Source: Inquilinus limosus DSM 16000 (lineage in GTDB: Bacteria; Pseudomonadota; Alphaproteobacteria; DSM-16000; Inquilinaceae). Taken from it: a stretch of 64,000 nucleotides of DNA. Within the stretch, counting starts at the first letter, position 1. Each line of letters opens with the position of its first letter. The notes beneath the pieces were generated by a model. The model searched no databases. It had not been told where the DNA came from and saw nothing but the letters and a program-made list of their open reading frames with translations. A program made the position numbers and the translations under genes. The DNA lies in assembly GCF_000423185.1 (NCBI RefSeq), contig NZ_AUHM01000013.1:1-64000 (forward strand). The letters are read 5' to 3'. This document shows positions 1 through 8,513 of the stretch, in pieces.

Positions 1-2
1 GG

Positions 3-1193
3 GCGGTGATCGCGCGCAGCGGCGTCGAGATCTACGACGCCGAGGATCGGTCGGTGGCCCGGCCGGTGAAGCCGATCGCCCAGACCGGCGCCCTGATCGG
101 CAAGGGCGATTTCCGGCACCACATGCTGAAGGAGATCTACGAGCAGCCGGCGGTGGTGGGCGACACCCTGCGCACCATGCTGGACCCGGCCACCCGGGCG
201 ATCGTGCTGCCGGCGCTGCCCTTCGACGTCGCCCAGGTGCCGCGCGCCACCATCGTCGCCTGCGGCACCGCCTTCTATGCCGGCATGGTGGCGAAGTACT
301 GGTTCGAGACCGTGGCCCGGCTGCCGGTCGAGATCGACATCGCCTCGGAGTTCCGCTACCGCGAGGCGCCGCTGCCGGCGGGGGGCCTCGCCGTCTTCGT
401 CTCCCAGTCCGGCGAGACCGCGGACACGCTGGCGGCGCTGCGCTACGCCCGCTCCCAGGGCCAGCGCGTGCTGTCGATCGTCAACGTGCCGGACAGCTCG
501 ATCGCGCGCGAGAGCGACGCGGTGATCCAGACCCTGGCCGGGCCGGAGATCGGCGTCGCCTCGACCAAGGCCTTCACCACCCAGCTGACCGTGCTGGCCT
601 GCCTGGCCGTGGCCGCGGCGCGGGCGCGCGGCGCCATCGACGGCCGGCGCGAGGCGGAGCTCTCCACCGCCCTGACCGAGCTGCCGAGCCGCCTGGCCGA
701 GGTCTTGAACCACGACGCCACGATCCGCGACCTCGCCCACCAGGTGGCGCTGGCCCGCGACGTGCTGTATCTCGGCCGCGGCCTGTCCTACCCGCTGGCC
801 CTGGAAGGCGCCCTGAAGCTGAAGGAGATCAGCTACATCCATGCCGAGGGCTATGCCGCCGGCGAGATGAAGCACGGGCCGATCGCGCTGATCGACGACA
901 AGGTGCCGGTGATCGTGCTGGCGCCGCGCGACGCGGTGTTCGACAAGACCGTGTCGAACGTGCAGGAGGTGATGGCCCGCGGCGGCAAGGTGATCTTCCT
1001 CTCCGACCCGGAGGGGATCGAGAGGCTGGGGCCGGGACCGGTCGCGGCGATCGGCCTGCCCGGCGTCGACCCCTTCGTCGCCCCGATCCTCTACGCCGTG
1101 CCGGTCCAGCTCCTGGCCTATCACACCGCCGTGGCCAAGGGCACCGACGTCGACCAGCCCCGCAACCTCGCCAAGAGCGTCACCGTGGAGTAG
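3..1193 (+). CDS. glmS: Glutamine--fructose-6-phosphate aminotransferase (isomerizing), C-terminal part
   Basis: Makes glucosamine-6-phosphate from fructose-6-phosphate and glutamine in the cytoplasm, the first step to UDP-GlcNAc. Only the 3' part is here: the reading frame is open to the window edge and the N-terminal glutaminase domain (catalytic Cys1) lies upstream. What is visible is the interdomain linker (SGVEIYDAE) followed by two SIS sugar-isomerase domains. The first holds IVACGTAFYAG and SQSGETADT; the second holds ALEGALKLKEISYIHAEGY. The protein ends in LAKSVTVE, the family's typical C-terminus with the active-site lysine. The GTG at 6 is internal and not a real start. Usual length is about 610 residues, so roughly 210 are missing. 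Confidence 0.96.
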   Translation, partial: AVIARSGVEIYDAEDRSVARPVKPIAQTGALIGKGDFRHHMLKEIYEQPAVVGDTLRTMLDPATRAIVLPALPFDVAQVPRATIVACGTAFYAGMVAKYWFETVARLPVEIDIASEFRYREAPLPAGGLAVFVSQSGETADTLAALRYARSQGQRVLSIVNVPDSSIARESDAVIQTLAGPEIGVASTKAFTTQLTVLACLAVAAARARGAIDGRREAELSTALTELPSRLAEVLNHDATIRDLAHQVALARDVLYLGRGLSYPLALEGALKLKEISYIHAEGYAAGEMKHGPIALIDDKVPVIVLAPRDAVFDKTVSNVQEVMARGGKVIFLSDPEGIERLGPGPVAAIGLPGVDPFVAPILYAVPVQLLAYHTAVAKGTDVDQPRNLAKSVTVE

Positions 1194-1226
1194 GGGGCGC
1201 AACCGGTCCGCCGATCATGTCCGAAA

Positions 1227-1240
1227 ATCGCGAGCGCGAT
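1227..1240. promoter_or_regulatory. Inverted repeat upstream of the Ada–AlkA gene
   Basis: ATCGCG-AG-CGCGAT forms a perfect 6-bp inverted repeat 26 bases before the ATG of the Ada–AlkA gene. It could be an operator for autoregulation by the Ada half or a short hairpin ending glmS transcription. There is no T tract, and it does not match the E. coli ada box closely. The role is inference. Confidence 0.3.
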
Positions 1241-1266
1241 CGGAACGAACGTGACATGGTCGGGGC

Positions 1267-2784
1267 ATGGACCCGCTCGCGCTCGACCCCGAAGCCTGCT
1301 ACCGCGCCCTGCTGACCCGCGATCCGCGGTTCGACGGACGCCTCTTCGTCGGCGTCACCTCGACCGGAATCTACTGCCGGCCGGTCTGTCCGGCCCGGCC
1401 GGCGAAGTTCGAGCATTGCCGCTTCTTCGCCTCCGCCGCCGCGGCGCAGGAGGCCGGTTTCCGGCCCTGCCTGCGCTGCCGGCCGGAAACGGCGCCGGAC
1501 CTCGCCTCCTGGCGCGGCACCTCCAACACCGTGTCGCGCGCCCTGGCGCTGATCGCCGACGGCGGCCTGGATGGCGAGGCGGGGGTGGAGGCGCTGGCGG
1601 AACGGCTCGGCCTCGGCGGCCGCCAGCTGCGCCGGCTGTTCCGGCAGCATCTCGGCGCCACGCCGGTGGCCGTGGCCCAGACCCGGCGCGTGCTGTTCGC
1701 CAAGCAGCTGATCCAGGAGACGAGGATGCCGATGGCCGAGGTGGCGCTGGCCGCCGGCTTCGGCAGCGTCCGCCGCTTCAACGAGACCTTCCACGACCTG
1801 TTCCGCCGCCCGCCCAGCGCCCTGCGTCGCCGGGCCTGGGCCGGGCTGCCGGTCGATTCGGTCGCCGCCGGCGGCGTCACGCTGCGGCTGCGCTACCGGC
1901 CGCCCTATGACTGGCCGGCGATGCTGGCCTATCTGCGGGCCCGCGCCATCGACGGGGTCGAGCAGGTGGAGGGCGGCGTCTACCGCCGCAGCGTCGCCGA
2001 GGGCGACGATCTCGGCACCGTCGAGGTGCGGCACGAGCCGGCGCGCGACAATCTGGCGGTACTGGTCCGCTTCCCCTCGGTGCGCGCGCTGCCGGGCATC
2101 CTGGCCCGGGTGCGGCGGGTGTTCGACGTCGGCGCCGACATCGAGGCCATCGGCGCGCACCTGTCGCGGGACCCGTTCCTGGCGCCGCTGGTGGCGCAGC
2201 GGCCCGGCCTGCGCGCGCCCGGCGGCTGGGACGGGTTCGAGCTGGCGGTGCGCGCCGTGCTGGGCCAGCAGGTCACCGTTGTCGCGGCGCGGCAGCTCGC
2301 CGGCCGGCTGGTGTCGATCTGCGGCGCCGAGGTGCCCGAGGCGGCCCGGCTGCACCCCGCTTTGTCCCGCGCTTTCCCGTCGCCGCAGCGGGTGGCGGCG
2401 GCCGATCTCGGCGCGCTCGGCATGCCCGGATCGCGCCGGGCGACGCTGACCGCGCTGGCCGAGGCCGCGATCGCCGACCCGCATCTGTTCCGCCCCTTCG
2501 GCACGGTGGAGGAGGCGATCGCCCGGCTGCGCCGCATCCGCGGCATCGGCGACTGGACGGCGCAGTACATCGCGCTGCGCGCCCTGCGCGAGCCGGACGC
2601 CTTCCCGGCCAGCGACATCGGCCTGCTGCGCGGCGCCGCGAACGGAACCGGGGTGCGGCCGACGCCGGCCGACCTGCTGCAGCGGGCGGAGCCGTGGCGG
2701 CCGTGGCGCGCCTATGCCGCCCAGCATCTCTGGGCCGCCGATGCGGTGCCGGTGCAACGGATGTCGGGAGCGAAGCATGGCTGA
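1267..2784 (+). CDS. Ada-type regulator fused to AlkA 3-methyladenine DNA glycosylase
   Basis: A 505-residue alkylation-repair protein. Residues about 10–80 form the Ada N-terminal zinc domain with the C-x3-C (CRPVCPAR) and C-x2-C (CLRC) ligands that accept methyl from phosphotriesters. Residues about 90–185 are an AraC-type helix-turn-helix (VALAAGFGSVRRFNETF). The rest is AlkA: an N-terminal beta domain, then the HhH-GPD glycosylase with LRRIRGIGDWTAQYIALRAL and the catalytic aspartate in FPASDIGLLR. It therefore combines methyl sensing, transcription activation and excision of 3-methyl purines. It lacks the Ada methyltransferase domain, which the next gene (ogt) supplies with an 8-base overlap. 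The ATG at 1267 directly precedes the conserved Ada region. Confidence 0.93.
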   Translation: MDPLALDPEACYRALLTRDPRFDGRLFVGVTSTGIYCRPVCPARPAKFEHCRFFASAAAAQEAGFRPCLRCRPETAPDLASWRGTSNTVSRALALIADGGLDGEAGVEALAERLGLGGRQLRRLFRQHLGATPVAVAQTRRVLFAKQLIQETRMPMAEVALAAGFGSVRRFNETFHDLFRRPPSALRRRAWAGLPVDSVAAGGVTLRLRYRPPYDWPAMLAYLRARAIDGVEQVEGGVYRRSVAEGDDLGTVEVRHEPARDNLAVLVRFPSVRALPGILARVRRVFDVGADIEAIGAHLSRDPFLAPLVAQRPGLRAPGGWDGFELAVRAVLGQQVTVVAARQLAGRLVSICGAEVPEAARLHPALSRAFPSPQRVAAADLGALGMPGSRRATLTALAEAAIADPHLFRPFGTVEEAIARLRRIRGIGDWTAQYIALRALREPDAFPASDIGLLRGAANGTGVRPTPADLLQRAEPWRPWRAYAAQHLWAADAVPVQRMSGAKHG

Positions 2785-3310
2785 AGCTCTGGTCTTCGAC
2801 CGCATGCCCAGCCCGGTCGGCGAACTGCTGATCGTCGCCGACGCGGCCGGGCGGCTGCGCGCCATCGACTGGGCCGGGGAGGAGGGGCTGCGCGACCGGC
2901 TGGCCCGCAGCGTCGGCGGCGACGGCTTCACCCTGGCGCCGCAGCGGAATCCCTTCGGGCTGACCGCGGCGCTGCAGGCCTATTTCGCCGGCGACCTCGC
3001 CGCCATCGACGCACTGCCGGTCGAGACCGGCGGCACGCCGTTCCAGCGTGCGGTCTGGACGGCGCTGCGCGGCATCGCCTGCGGCACCACCGTGTCCTAT
3101 GGCGAGATCGCCCGGCGGATCGGCCAGCCCGGGGCCATGCGGGCCGTCGGCCTCGCCAACAACGCCAACCCGATTCCGATCGTCGTGCCCTGCCATCGCG
3201 TCATCGGTGCGAACGGCACGCTCGTCGGCTATGGCGGCGGGCTCGACCGCAAGCGCTGGCTGCTCAACCACGAAGGCGCGGGCAGCCCGCAGCTGTCCCT
3301 GGCCATCTGA
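2777..3310 (+). CDS. ogt: Methylated-DNA--[protein]-cysteine S-methyltransferase
   Basis: Suicide repair protein that moves methyl groups from O6-methylguanine (and O4-methylthymine) to its own cysteine. The 177-residue protein has the active-site motif IVVPCHRVIG with acceptor Cys139, the helix-turn-helix TTVSYGEIARRIGQP, and NNANPIPI just before the active site. I chose ATG 2777 because GGGAG lies 7 bases upstream and the protein then begins at the usual family position. A longer frame from 2714 would add unrelated residues read across the end of the preceding gene. The 8-base overlap with the Ada–AlkA gene implies translational coupling and shared induction by alkylation damage. Confidence 0.95.
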   Translation: MAEALVFDRMPSPVGELLIVADAAGRLRAIDWAGEEGLRDRLARSVGGDGFTLAPQRNPFGLTAALQAYFAGDLAAIDALPVETGGTPFQRAVWTALRGIACGTTVSYGEIARRIGQPGAMRAVGLANNANPIPIVVPCHRVIGANGTLVGYGGGLDRKRWLLNHEGAGSPQLSLAI

Positions 3311-3332
3311 CTCACCTGGGAGAGAAACGAAT

Positions 3333-4151
3333 ATGACCGCCACCCGTCAGGCCGAGGCCCTGCAGCAGTTCCGCCGCCTGCACCAGGACGGCATCCTCCT
3401 GCTCGCCAATGCCTGGGACGCCGGCAGCGCCCGGCTGATCGAGAGCCTGGGCGCCAGGGCCATCGCCACCACCAGCGCCGGCGTCGCCTGGGCGCACGGT
3501 TATCCCGACGGCGATGCGCTGCCGCTCGACCTGCTGGTCGCCACCACGGCCGACATCGCCCGCATCATCCGTGTGCCGCTGACCGTCGATGCCGAGGGCG
3601 GCTACGGCGCCGATCCGGCCGCGGTCGGCGAGGCGGTGGCCCGGCTGATCGGCGCCGGCACCGCCGGCATCAACATCGAGGACGGGGCGGGCACGCCGGA
3701 CCTGCTCTGCGCCAAGATCGAGGCGATCAAGCGCGCCGCCGCCCGCAGCGGCCAGGACGTCTTCGTCAATGCCCGTACCGACGTCTATCTGCGCGGCCTG
3801 GCGCCGGAGGGCGGCAGGGTCGCGGAGGCACTGGCGCGGGCCGAGCGCTACCGCGCCGCCGGCGCCGACGGCCTGTTCGTGCCGGGCGTGACGAAGCCCG
3901 AGGAGATCCGGGCGATCGCGGCGGGGACGCCGTTGCCGCTGAACGTGATGGCCCGCCCCGGCCTGCCCGGCGCGGCCGAACTCTCTGCCCTCGGCGTCCG
4001 CCGCCTCAGCGCCGGCGCCGCCATCGCCCAAGCCGTGCTCGCCCGCACCGCGGCTCTGGCGAAGCCGTTCCTGCAGGACGGCGTCTCAGATCCGGTGGTC
4101 GCGGAGGCGATGCCCTATCCGGAGATCAATGCGCTGATGGCGGGGCGGTAA
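3333..4151 (+). CDS. Isocitrate lyase/PEP mutase family protein
   Basis: A 272-residue TIM-barrel protein of the PEP mutase/isocitrate lyase superfamily, which makes or breaks C–C or C–P bonds next to a carboxylate. Recognisable blocks are LLLANAWDAGSARLIESLGA, ATTSAGVAWAHGYPDGDALP, LTVDAEGGYG (metal-binding acidic loop), GINIEDG and VFVNARTDVYLRG. It lacks the K-x-C-G-H motif of true isocitrate lyases, so a methylisocitrate-lyase-like or oxaloacetate-hydrolase-like activity is more likely. The exact substrate cannot be read from sequence. ATG 3333 has GGGAGAG about 10 bases upstream, 22 bases after ogt stops, so it may be co-transcribed with the repair genes. Confidence 0.85.
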   Translation: MTATRQAEALQQFRRLHQDGILLLANAWDAGSARLIESLGARAIATTSAGVAWAHGYPDGDALPLDLLVATTADIARIIRVPLTVDAEGGYGADPAAVGEAVARLIGAGTAGINIEDGAGTPDLLCAKIEAIKRAAARSGQDVFVNARTDVYLRGLAPEGGRVAEALARAERYRAAGADGLFVPGVTKPEEIRAIAAGTPLPLNVMARPGLPGAAELSALGVRRLSAGAAIAQAVLARTAALAKPFLQDGVSDPVVAEAMPYPEINALMAGR

Positions 4152-4162
4152 AGGGGCCGGCG

Positions 4163-4540
4163 TCAGACCCCGGTTTGGCCGCCGCCGAGCCGGGCCACCA
4201 GGCTGTCCAGGCTGGGCTCGAACCAGATCTCGTCGCCGCGATTGGCCTCCCGTACCCAGTCGCGCAGGGCGGCGCTGGCGGCGAGATGCTGCGAGATGTC
4301 GCCGATGACGGCCAGCTTCAGCCGGTAATTGACGGCCTTCTGGGCGAGCTCGCCGGCGACGCCGGTGCGGAGCTGGAAGAAGGCCGGCCCAAGGCGGGAA
4401 ACCGGGACGGCGACCACCGAGGCACCGGCAGACAGGGCCTCGCCGATCAGGTCGCCGGCGCGCTGCGGGCTGTCGATCACCGGCCCGCCCGCGTCGCAGG
4501 ACAGGATCGTCTCGTCGCCGCTGTGAAGCAATTCGGCCAT
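4163..4540 (-). CDS. DUF4180 domain-containing protein
   Basis: A 125-residue soluble protein matching the DUF4180 pattern. The core is FFQLRTGVAGELAQKAVNY followed by RLKLAVIGDIS and a short EANRGDEIWF segment near the C-terminus. The function of the family is unknown; no catalytic site is obvious. ATG 4540 is preceded by a strong GAGGAGG Shine-Dalgarno sequence. It follows the DUF4910 gene by 17 bases on the same strand, so the two are probably co-transcribed. It converges on the PEP-mutase-family gene with an 11-base gap. Confidence 0.82.
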   Translation of the reverse strand: MAELLHSGDETILSCDAGGPVIDSPQRAGDLIGEALSAGASVVAVPVSRLGPAFFQLRTGVAGELAQKAVNYRLKLAVIGDISQHLAASAALRDWVREANRGDEIWFEPSLDSLVARLGGGQTGV

Positions 4541-4557
4541 CGGTCTGCCTCCTCGGT

Positions 4558-5949
4558 TCACCGCGTCGGGAGCATGTGTTCTGACCACAACCTGGGGTCG
4601 TTGTCCAGAACATGGACCCGCTCGGCGTCGAGCGCCTGGGCCTCGGTGACCAGTTGCTGCCGCCGCAGAGACTCCAGCACCGGGATCAGCTCCCACATCG
4701 GCGCGCCGATCCTGTCCGCGATCGCCAGCAGGTCGTGGTCTCCATCGGCGTAGGCGATCAGGTTCTTCACCATCATGGTGCTCGCCGCGGTCGGATCGCC
4801 GGCGAACAGGATCGCGAACGGCCCGCGCTTGCCGAGCTGCGGCTCGCACAGCACCGTGACCCTGGGGGCGGTGTTGCCCTCGATGCACGTCAGGCAGGCC
4901 TTCAGCACCTCGTAGGCGCCCTGCAGCCCGGCCGGGGTCACCAGCTCCAGATCGTCGAGCGAGCTGTGGTATTCGGGGTAGCAGCCGTATTTCGACCGCA
5001 TGATCGAGCATACCGGCAGGTCGACCCCCGGCGCGCAGTATTGCCGCTCGTCGCTGCCGCGGTCGAGGAAGCTGTAGGGGACGTAGTCCGGCGCCAGGTG
5101 CTTCAGCACATGCAGCGCCACCCGGTCGGCCAGTGTGCCGCCCAGCCGGCTGGGCAGATAGGAGTAGCCGCGGTCGTCGCCGACGCAGGAGACGTTGAAG
5201 CCGGCGATGGTCGCCGCCTTCATCTGCGGCAGGTTGCGGGAGAGATAGGTGATCGACCCGATCGTCTCCGGGATGAAGACGATGCGGTAGGTGTATCGGC
5301 GCGGCTGCTCGGACAGCCAGCGCGCCAGCCATGTGGTGACCGCCGGCCCGGACAGCTCGTTGTTGGCCATCGAGGGGTGGCAGACATAGGTCGAGAGCAG
5401 GATCTCGCGGCCGCTGGCCCCGGGGAGGATCAGCTCGCCATAGGTCAGGTGGCCGGGGGCCAGGGTGGCGTCGATCACCGCATGGTAGCGGCCCGGCGGC
5501 AGGGCTTCGCGCTGCCGGTGCGGCAGGCAGAAGCCCCAGTGGCGCCTGTAGTAGGAAGTGACGTAAGGGATCGCGTCGGGCTGCTCCGGGATCGAGTGGA
5601 GATGCGGCTGCAACTCCTCCAGCGACAGCTCGATATCGACCGGCTCGGAGTAGCCGACGACATGCAGGTTGTGGTCGGCGAAATCCACCACCGTCTCGCC
5701 CGACGGTCCGGTCAGCCGGCCGCCGCGGATGTTCCACTCGTCCGGGATGGTCCAGTCGAACACCCGGGTGCCGGACGGCACCTCGTGCACCGTCAGTCCG
5801 GGCAGCAGGCCCTGGATATGGGCGAGGGTCCGGCGCACGCCGTCGCCGGTCAGGCTGCGGCAGATCGGGAACAGGGTCCGGATGAAGTCGTGCATCGCCC
5901 GGCCGCAATCGGCCGCGGCGAGCGGTTCGGCAATCGGGATATCGGGCAT
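4558..5949 (-). CDS. DUF4910 / aminopeptidase-like domain protein
   Basis: A 463-residue protein of the DUF4910 type, an M28-related zinc-peptidase-like fold often found inside surface-polysaccharide clusters. Supporting blocks: [20 protein letters not shown] near the N-terminus, [10 protein letters not shown], the metal-site-like [17 protein letters not shown], and [19 protein letters not shown]. The C-terminal ~90 residues resemble the winged-helix domain of this family. Whether it is an active peptidase is unproven. The ATG overlaps a TGA of an upstream open frame (TGATG), which suggests it once sat downstream of another gene in an operon. Confidence 0.8.
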   Translation of the reverse strand: MPDIPIAEPLAAADCGRAMHDFIRTLFPICRSLTGDGVRRTLAHIQGLLPGLTVHEVPSGTRVFDWTIPDEWNIRGGRLTGPSGETVVDFADHNLHVVGYSEPVDIELSLEELQPHLHSIPEQPDAIPYVTSYYRRHWGFCLPHRQREALPPGRYHAVIDATLAPGHLTYGELILPGASGREILLSTYVCHPSMANNELSGPAVTTWLARWLSEQPRRYTYRIVFIPETIGSITYLSRNLPQMKAATIAGFNVSCVGDDRGYSYLPSRLGGTLADRVALHVLKHLAPDYVPYSFLDRGSDERQYCAPGVDLPVCSIMRSKYGCYPEYHSSLDDLELVTPAGLQGAYEVLKACLTCIEGNTAPRVTVLCEPQLGKRGPFAILFAGDPTAASTMMVKNLIAYADGDHDLLAIADRIGAPMWELIPVLESLRRQQLVTEAQALDAERVHVLDNDPRLWSEHMLPTR

Positions 5950-6126
5950 CAGCCGGCTCTCTCGCCCAGCCTTCCGAGCGATGCGGCAATCTCCTCGTCT
6001 CGAAACGGCATATCGAAATTCTCCCCCGAAATGCCGCGATCGTCGCTGAAGTACCAGGGCAAGTCGAGTCGGTGATGCCGCCTCAAACGAATGGCGACAA
6101 AAGACGAAATGGTGTGCGAATACTAA
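5949..6126 (-). pseudogene. Possible 3' remnant of a gene coupled to the DUF4910 gene
   Basis: Reading upstream of the DUF4910 start, a frame with no start codon of its own ends in a TGA that overlaps the DUF4910 ATG as TGATG. It reads ...[16 protein letters not shown], then [19 protein letters not shown], then GERAG. The frame is open only to about 6126, where the sequence turns AT-rich. TGATG coupling is typical of intact operons, so this may be the tail of a deleted gene. I do not recognise the family, and chance cannot be excluded for so short a frame. Confidence 0.3.
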
Positions 6127-6458
6127 TTTCCTGGGCTCCGATCGAAGATGTCGATGCTCTCGGGGCGATCATCCGCCGGACTGCGCCGCCGCCGTTGGCG
6201 TCCGATGGCCCGATGGCCGCGAGCCATGGCGGAATGCTCGACATGGAAGCGCAGAAATCGGTCTTTTTCTGAGGCGAGATGGCTGGCTGAGGACGATGAA
6301 ACGGAGACCTATGTCTGCGCCATAGCCCTCCATCCCTCTCCTAGATAGGCCTACGGTAAGAGGGCTATTCGTCAAACCGACAACGCGGCGGGCAACTTCA
6401 TTTTCTGAGACACGCTGTTCATACTATCGTGAAGGCCCTGGGCTGGAGGTTTTGCAGC
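6127..6458. other. AT-richer intergenic stretch
   Basis: Between the DUF4910 gene remnant and the DHFR-like gene I see no convincing gene. Short open frames around 6072–6375 have no family resemblance and poor codon use. Base composition is visibly lower in GC than the flanks, consistent with an old insertion or deletion junction. Confidence 0.5.
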
Positions 6459-6989
6459 ATGGCGAAGCTCGTCTTTGGAATGAATCAATCCCTGGACGGC
6501 TACGTCGACCACCTGGAAATCCAGACAGGCCCCGCACTCTTTCGTCACTGGGTAGAGCATGTGCGCGAGCTGACCGGCAGTGTGTACGGTCGCCGCATGT
6601 ACGAGACCATGCGCTATTGGGACGAAGACCGTCCTGAGTGGAGTGCGGAGCAACACGAGTTCGCGGCGGTGTGGCGGCGCCAACCGAAGTGGGTCGTGTC
6701 GCGCTCGTTGAAGTCGGTCGGCCCCAACGCGACTCTTGTCGAGGATGACGTCGAGGCGGTGATACGGAGCCTCAAGGCTCGGCTCGTCGGGGAGATTGCA
6801 GTTTCCGGACCAAGCCTGGCGCGGAGCTTAACCGACCTTGGTCTCATCGATGAGTATCGACTCTACTTCCACCCTGTCGTGTTTGGTCGCGGCAAGCCAT
6901 TCTTTGCCGGCCCACGGCCGCCGCTCCGCCTTGTTTCCACCGATCTCGTTGGCGAGGACACGGTTAGGCTGACATACGTTCCTGCTTAA
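6459..6989 (+). CDS. Dihydrofolate reductase family protein (RibD C-terminal domain)
   Basis: A 176-residue single-domain member of the RibD C-terminal/DHFR-like family. It starts MAKLVFGMNQSLDGYVDH, the usual N-terminal strand with the SLDG motif. Further blocks are SVYGRRMYETM, KWVVSRSLKSVGPN, IAVSGPSLARSLTDLGLIDE and YFHPVVFGRGKPFF. Family members are NADPH-dependent reductases, mostly of unknown substrate; many are stand-alone accessory genes. ATG 6459 has GGAGG 9 bases upstream; an ATG-less extension to 6429 is less likely. Codon use is less GC-biased than the neighbours (TTA, ACG, CTT, GTT appear), suggesting horizontal acquisition. Confidence 0.88.
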   Translation: MAKLVFGMNQSLDGYVDHLEIQTGPALFRHWVEHVRELTGSVYGRRMYETMRYWDEDRPEWSAEQHEFAAVWRRQPKWVVSRSLKSVGPNATLVEDDVEAVIRSLKARLVGEIAVSGPSLARSLTDLGLIDEYRLYFHPVVFGRGKPFFAGPRPPLRLVSTDLVGEDTVRLTYVPA

Positions 6990-7109
6990 TCGCGCGACTC
7001 GTCCGACGGACTGCGCCGGCGGGTCGGATCGCTTTGGATTGTATATCGCGCTATCGCGTGAAGCGCCGGTTCGCTGAGCGCTTGGTGGAATGCGGTGATC
7101 GGCGGCGAA

Positions 7110-7199
7110 TGGCGGAAGGGGTGGGATTCGAACCCACGGTGACGTCGCCGCCACGCCGGTTTTCAAGACCGGTGCCTTAAACCGCTCGGCCACCCTTCC
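7110..7199 (-). tRNA. tRNA-Ser(UGA)
   Basis: A 90-base class II tRNA on the minus strand. The acceptor stem GGAAGGG/CCCTTCC, D-arm GGCCGAGCGG, anticodon stem-loop with CTTGAAA (anticodon TGA), a long variable arm and the T-arm GGTTCGAATCC are all visible. The discriminator is G and the CCA end is encoded (7110–7112). Confidence 0.97.
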
Positions 7200-7524
7200 G
7201 GACCGGCCGCACCATACGGATTTGCGGCGCCGGTTTCAAACCGCTTCGCATCGGTCGCGCCGGCGCTGTCGCGCGCCGGCGGCAACATCCGGCCATTGAA
7301 ATCGTGAGTTGTCGCTTTTTGCTGCGAACCGAAGCGGTTGCGGCCCTTGCTGTCAAACCGATCTGCACGCCAATACAACCTATGAGGGCATGCAGAAATG
7401 CCCAGAAATACTGGGTGCAAACTGGCGCCGCGGACCGGCCCGCCAGCACATGCTCAGATATGCCAGAGCGAGACGGGACGATTATGCTGGACCATTGACC
7501 GGATGTTGTGACATACGGGTCGAC
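7200..7524. other. Intergenic region upstream of rlpA and tRNA-Ser
   Basis: No gene recognised. It must contain the divergent promoters of tRNA-Ser and of the rlpA–tmk–holB–metG run. The frame of rlpA stays open back to 7309, but that extension has no signal-peptide character and is not taken as coding. Confidence 0.4.
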
Positions 7525-8466
7525 ATGACTGCCGAACCGATCTCGACCCGGTCCGGACGCCGTTCTTTTTGCGTGAATTTTAGCCGCACGAAGTCGGATC
7601 GTCGCCCGGGGCTCGCCGTCGTTGCAGCCATCGGCGTGGCGCTGGCCGCCACCGGATGCGCTCCCTCCCAGCCGGGCAAGGGGAGCATCGCCGAACGGCC
7701 CATTCTCGCGCCCCCCGTCGATCCGGGTGTCGTCGCCATCAATGGTGTGCGCTACGTGGCTCGCACCGATCGCGAGTCCGTGCAGGTCGGTACCGCCACC
7801 TGGTATGGGCCGGGCTTCCATGGCCGCAAGACCGCCAATGGCGAACGCTTCGACAGCGGCCTGGTCACCGCCGCGCATCGCACCCTGCCGATGCCGAGCC
7901 TGGTCAAGGTCACCAATCTCGACAATGGCCGGACCCTGATCGTCAGGATCAATGACCGCGGCCCGTTCGTGCGCTCGAAGATCATCGACATGTCCGCCCG
8001 CGGCGCGGAGCTGCTGGGCTTCCGCGGCAACGGTTCGGCCCGGGTCAAGATCCAGGTGCTGGAGGAGGAGAAGCGCTTCCAGGCCCTCCAGCAGCAGCGC
8101 GAACAGGCACGAAAGAGCCAGGTCGCCTCGGCCGGCAAGGACGACGACCTCGTCGACACGCGCTACATCGCCGTGCCGCCGGCGCCGCCTGTGCCCGACC
8201 GCCTGCCCGAGATCGTCGGCAATGTCGAGGACGAGGCGAAGCCGAAGCCGTCCGGCCTGTTCGTCGCCGCCGCCAAGGCCACCCGGCCGCAGCAGGTGGC
8301 CACGCTGTCCGAAGCCCTGCGCCGCTTCGGTCCGGTCTCGACCGCCGCCGCTTCCGGCGCGATCGAGCTTCGCATCGGCCCCTTCATCGACCCCAAAGCC
8401 GCATCGAGCGCCTTGAAGCAGATTGCCAGCGCGGGCTATTCCGGAGCACGCATCGTCGCCGAGTGA
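7525..8466 (+). CDS. rlpA: Septal ring lytic transglycosylase RlpA family lipoprotein
   Basis: A 313-residue outer-membrane lipoprotein. After a charged N-terminus there is a hydrophobic stretch ending in the lipobox LAATGC. Residues about 85–175 are the double-psi beta-barrel RlpA domain with GTATWYGPGFHGRKTANGE, VTNLDNGRTLIVRINDRGPF and IIDMSARGAELLGF. A proline- and charge-rich linker leads to a SPOR-like C-terminus (IELRIGPFIDPKAASSAL) that binds denuded septal peptidoglycan. RlpA cleaves naked glycan strands during daughter-cell separation. The ATG at 7525 places the lipobox correctly. It leads a run into tmk and holB. Confidence 0.92.
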   Translation: MTAEPISTRSGRRSFCVNFSRTKSDRRPGLAVVAAIGVALAATGCAPSQPGKGSIAERPILAPPVDPGVVAINGVRYVARTDRESVQVGTATWYGPGFHGRKTANGERFDSGLVTAAHRTLPMPSLVKVTNLDNGRTLIVRINDRGPFVRSKIIDMSARGAELLGFRGNGSARVKIQVLEEEKRFQALQQQREQARKSQVASAGKDDDLVDTRYIAVPPAPPVPDRLPEIVGNVEDEAKPKPSGLFVAAAKATRPQQVATLSEALRRFGPVSTAAASGAIELRIGPFIDPKAASSALKQIASAGYSGARIVAE

Positions 8467-8513
8467 CCCTGCCGGTCCGCGGCGCGACGAGGCCGCAACC
8501 GAGGACGGATCGC

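Noticed and set aside
1242-1266. GGAAC just before the Ada–AlkA gene
   Set aside because: Only about 20 bases from the ATG, so no room for spacer, -10 and leader.
3333-4151. True isocitrate lyase
   Set aside because: The K-x-C-G-H catalytic motif and the usual length are absent.
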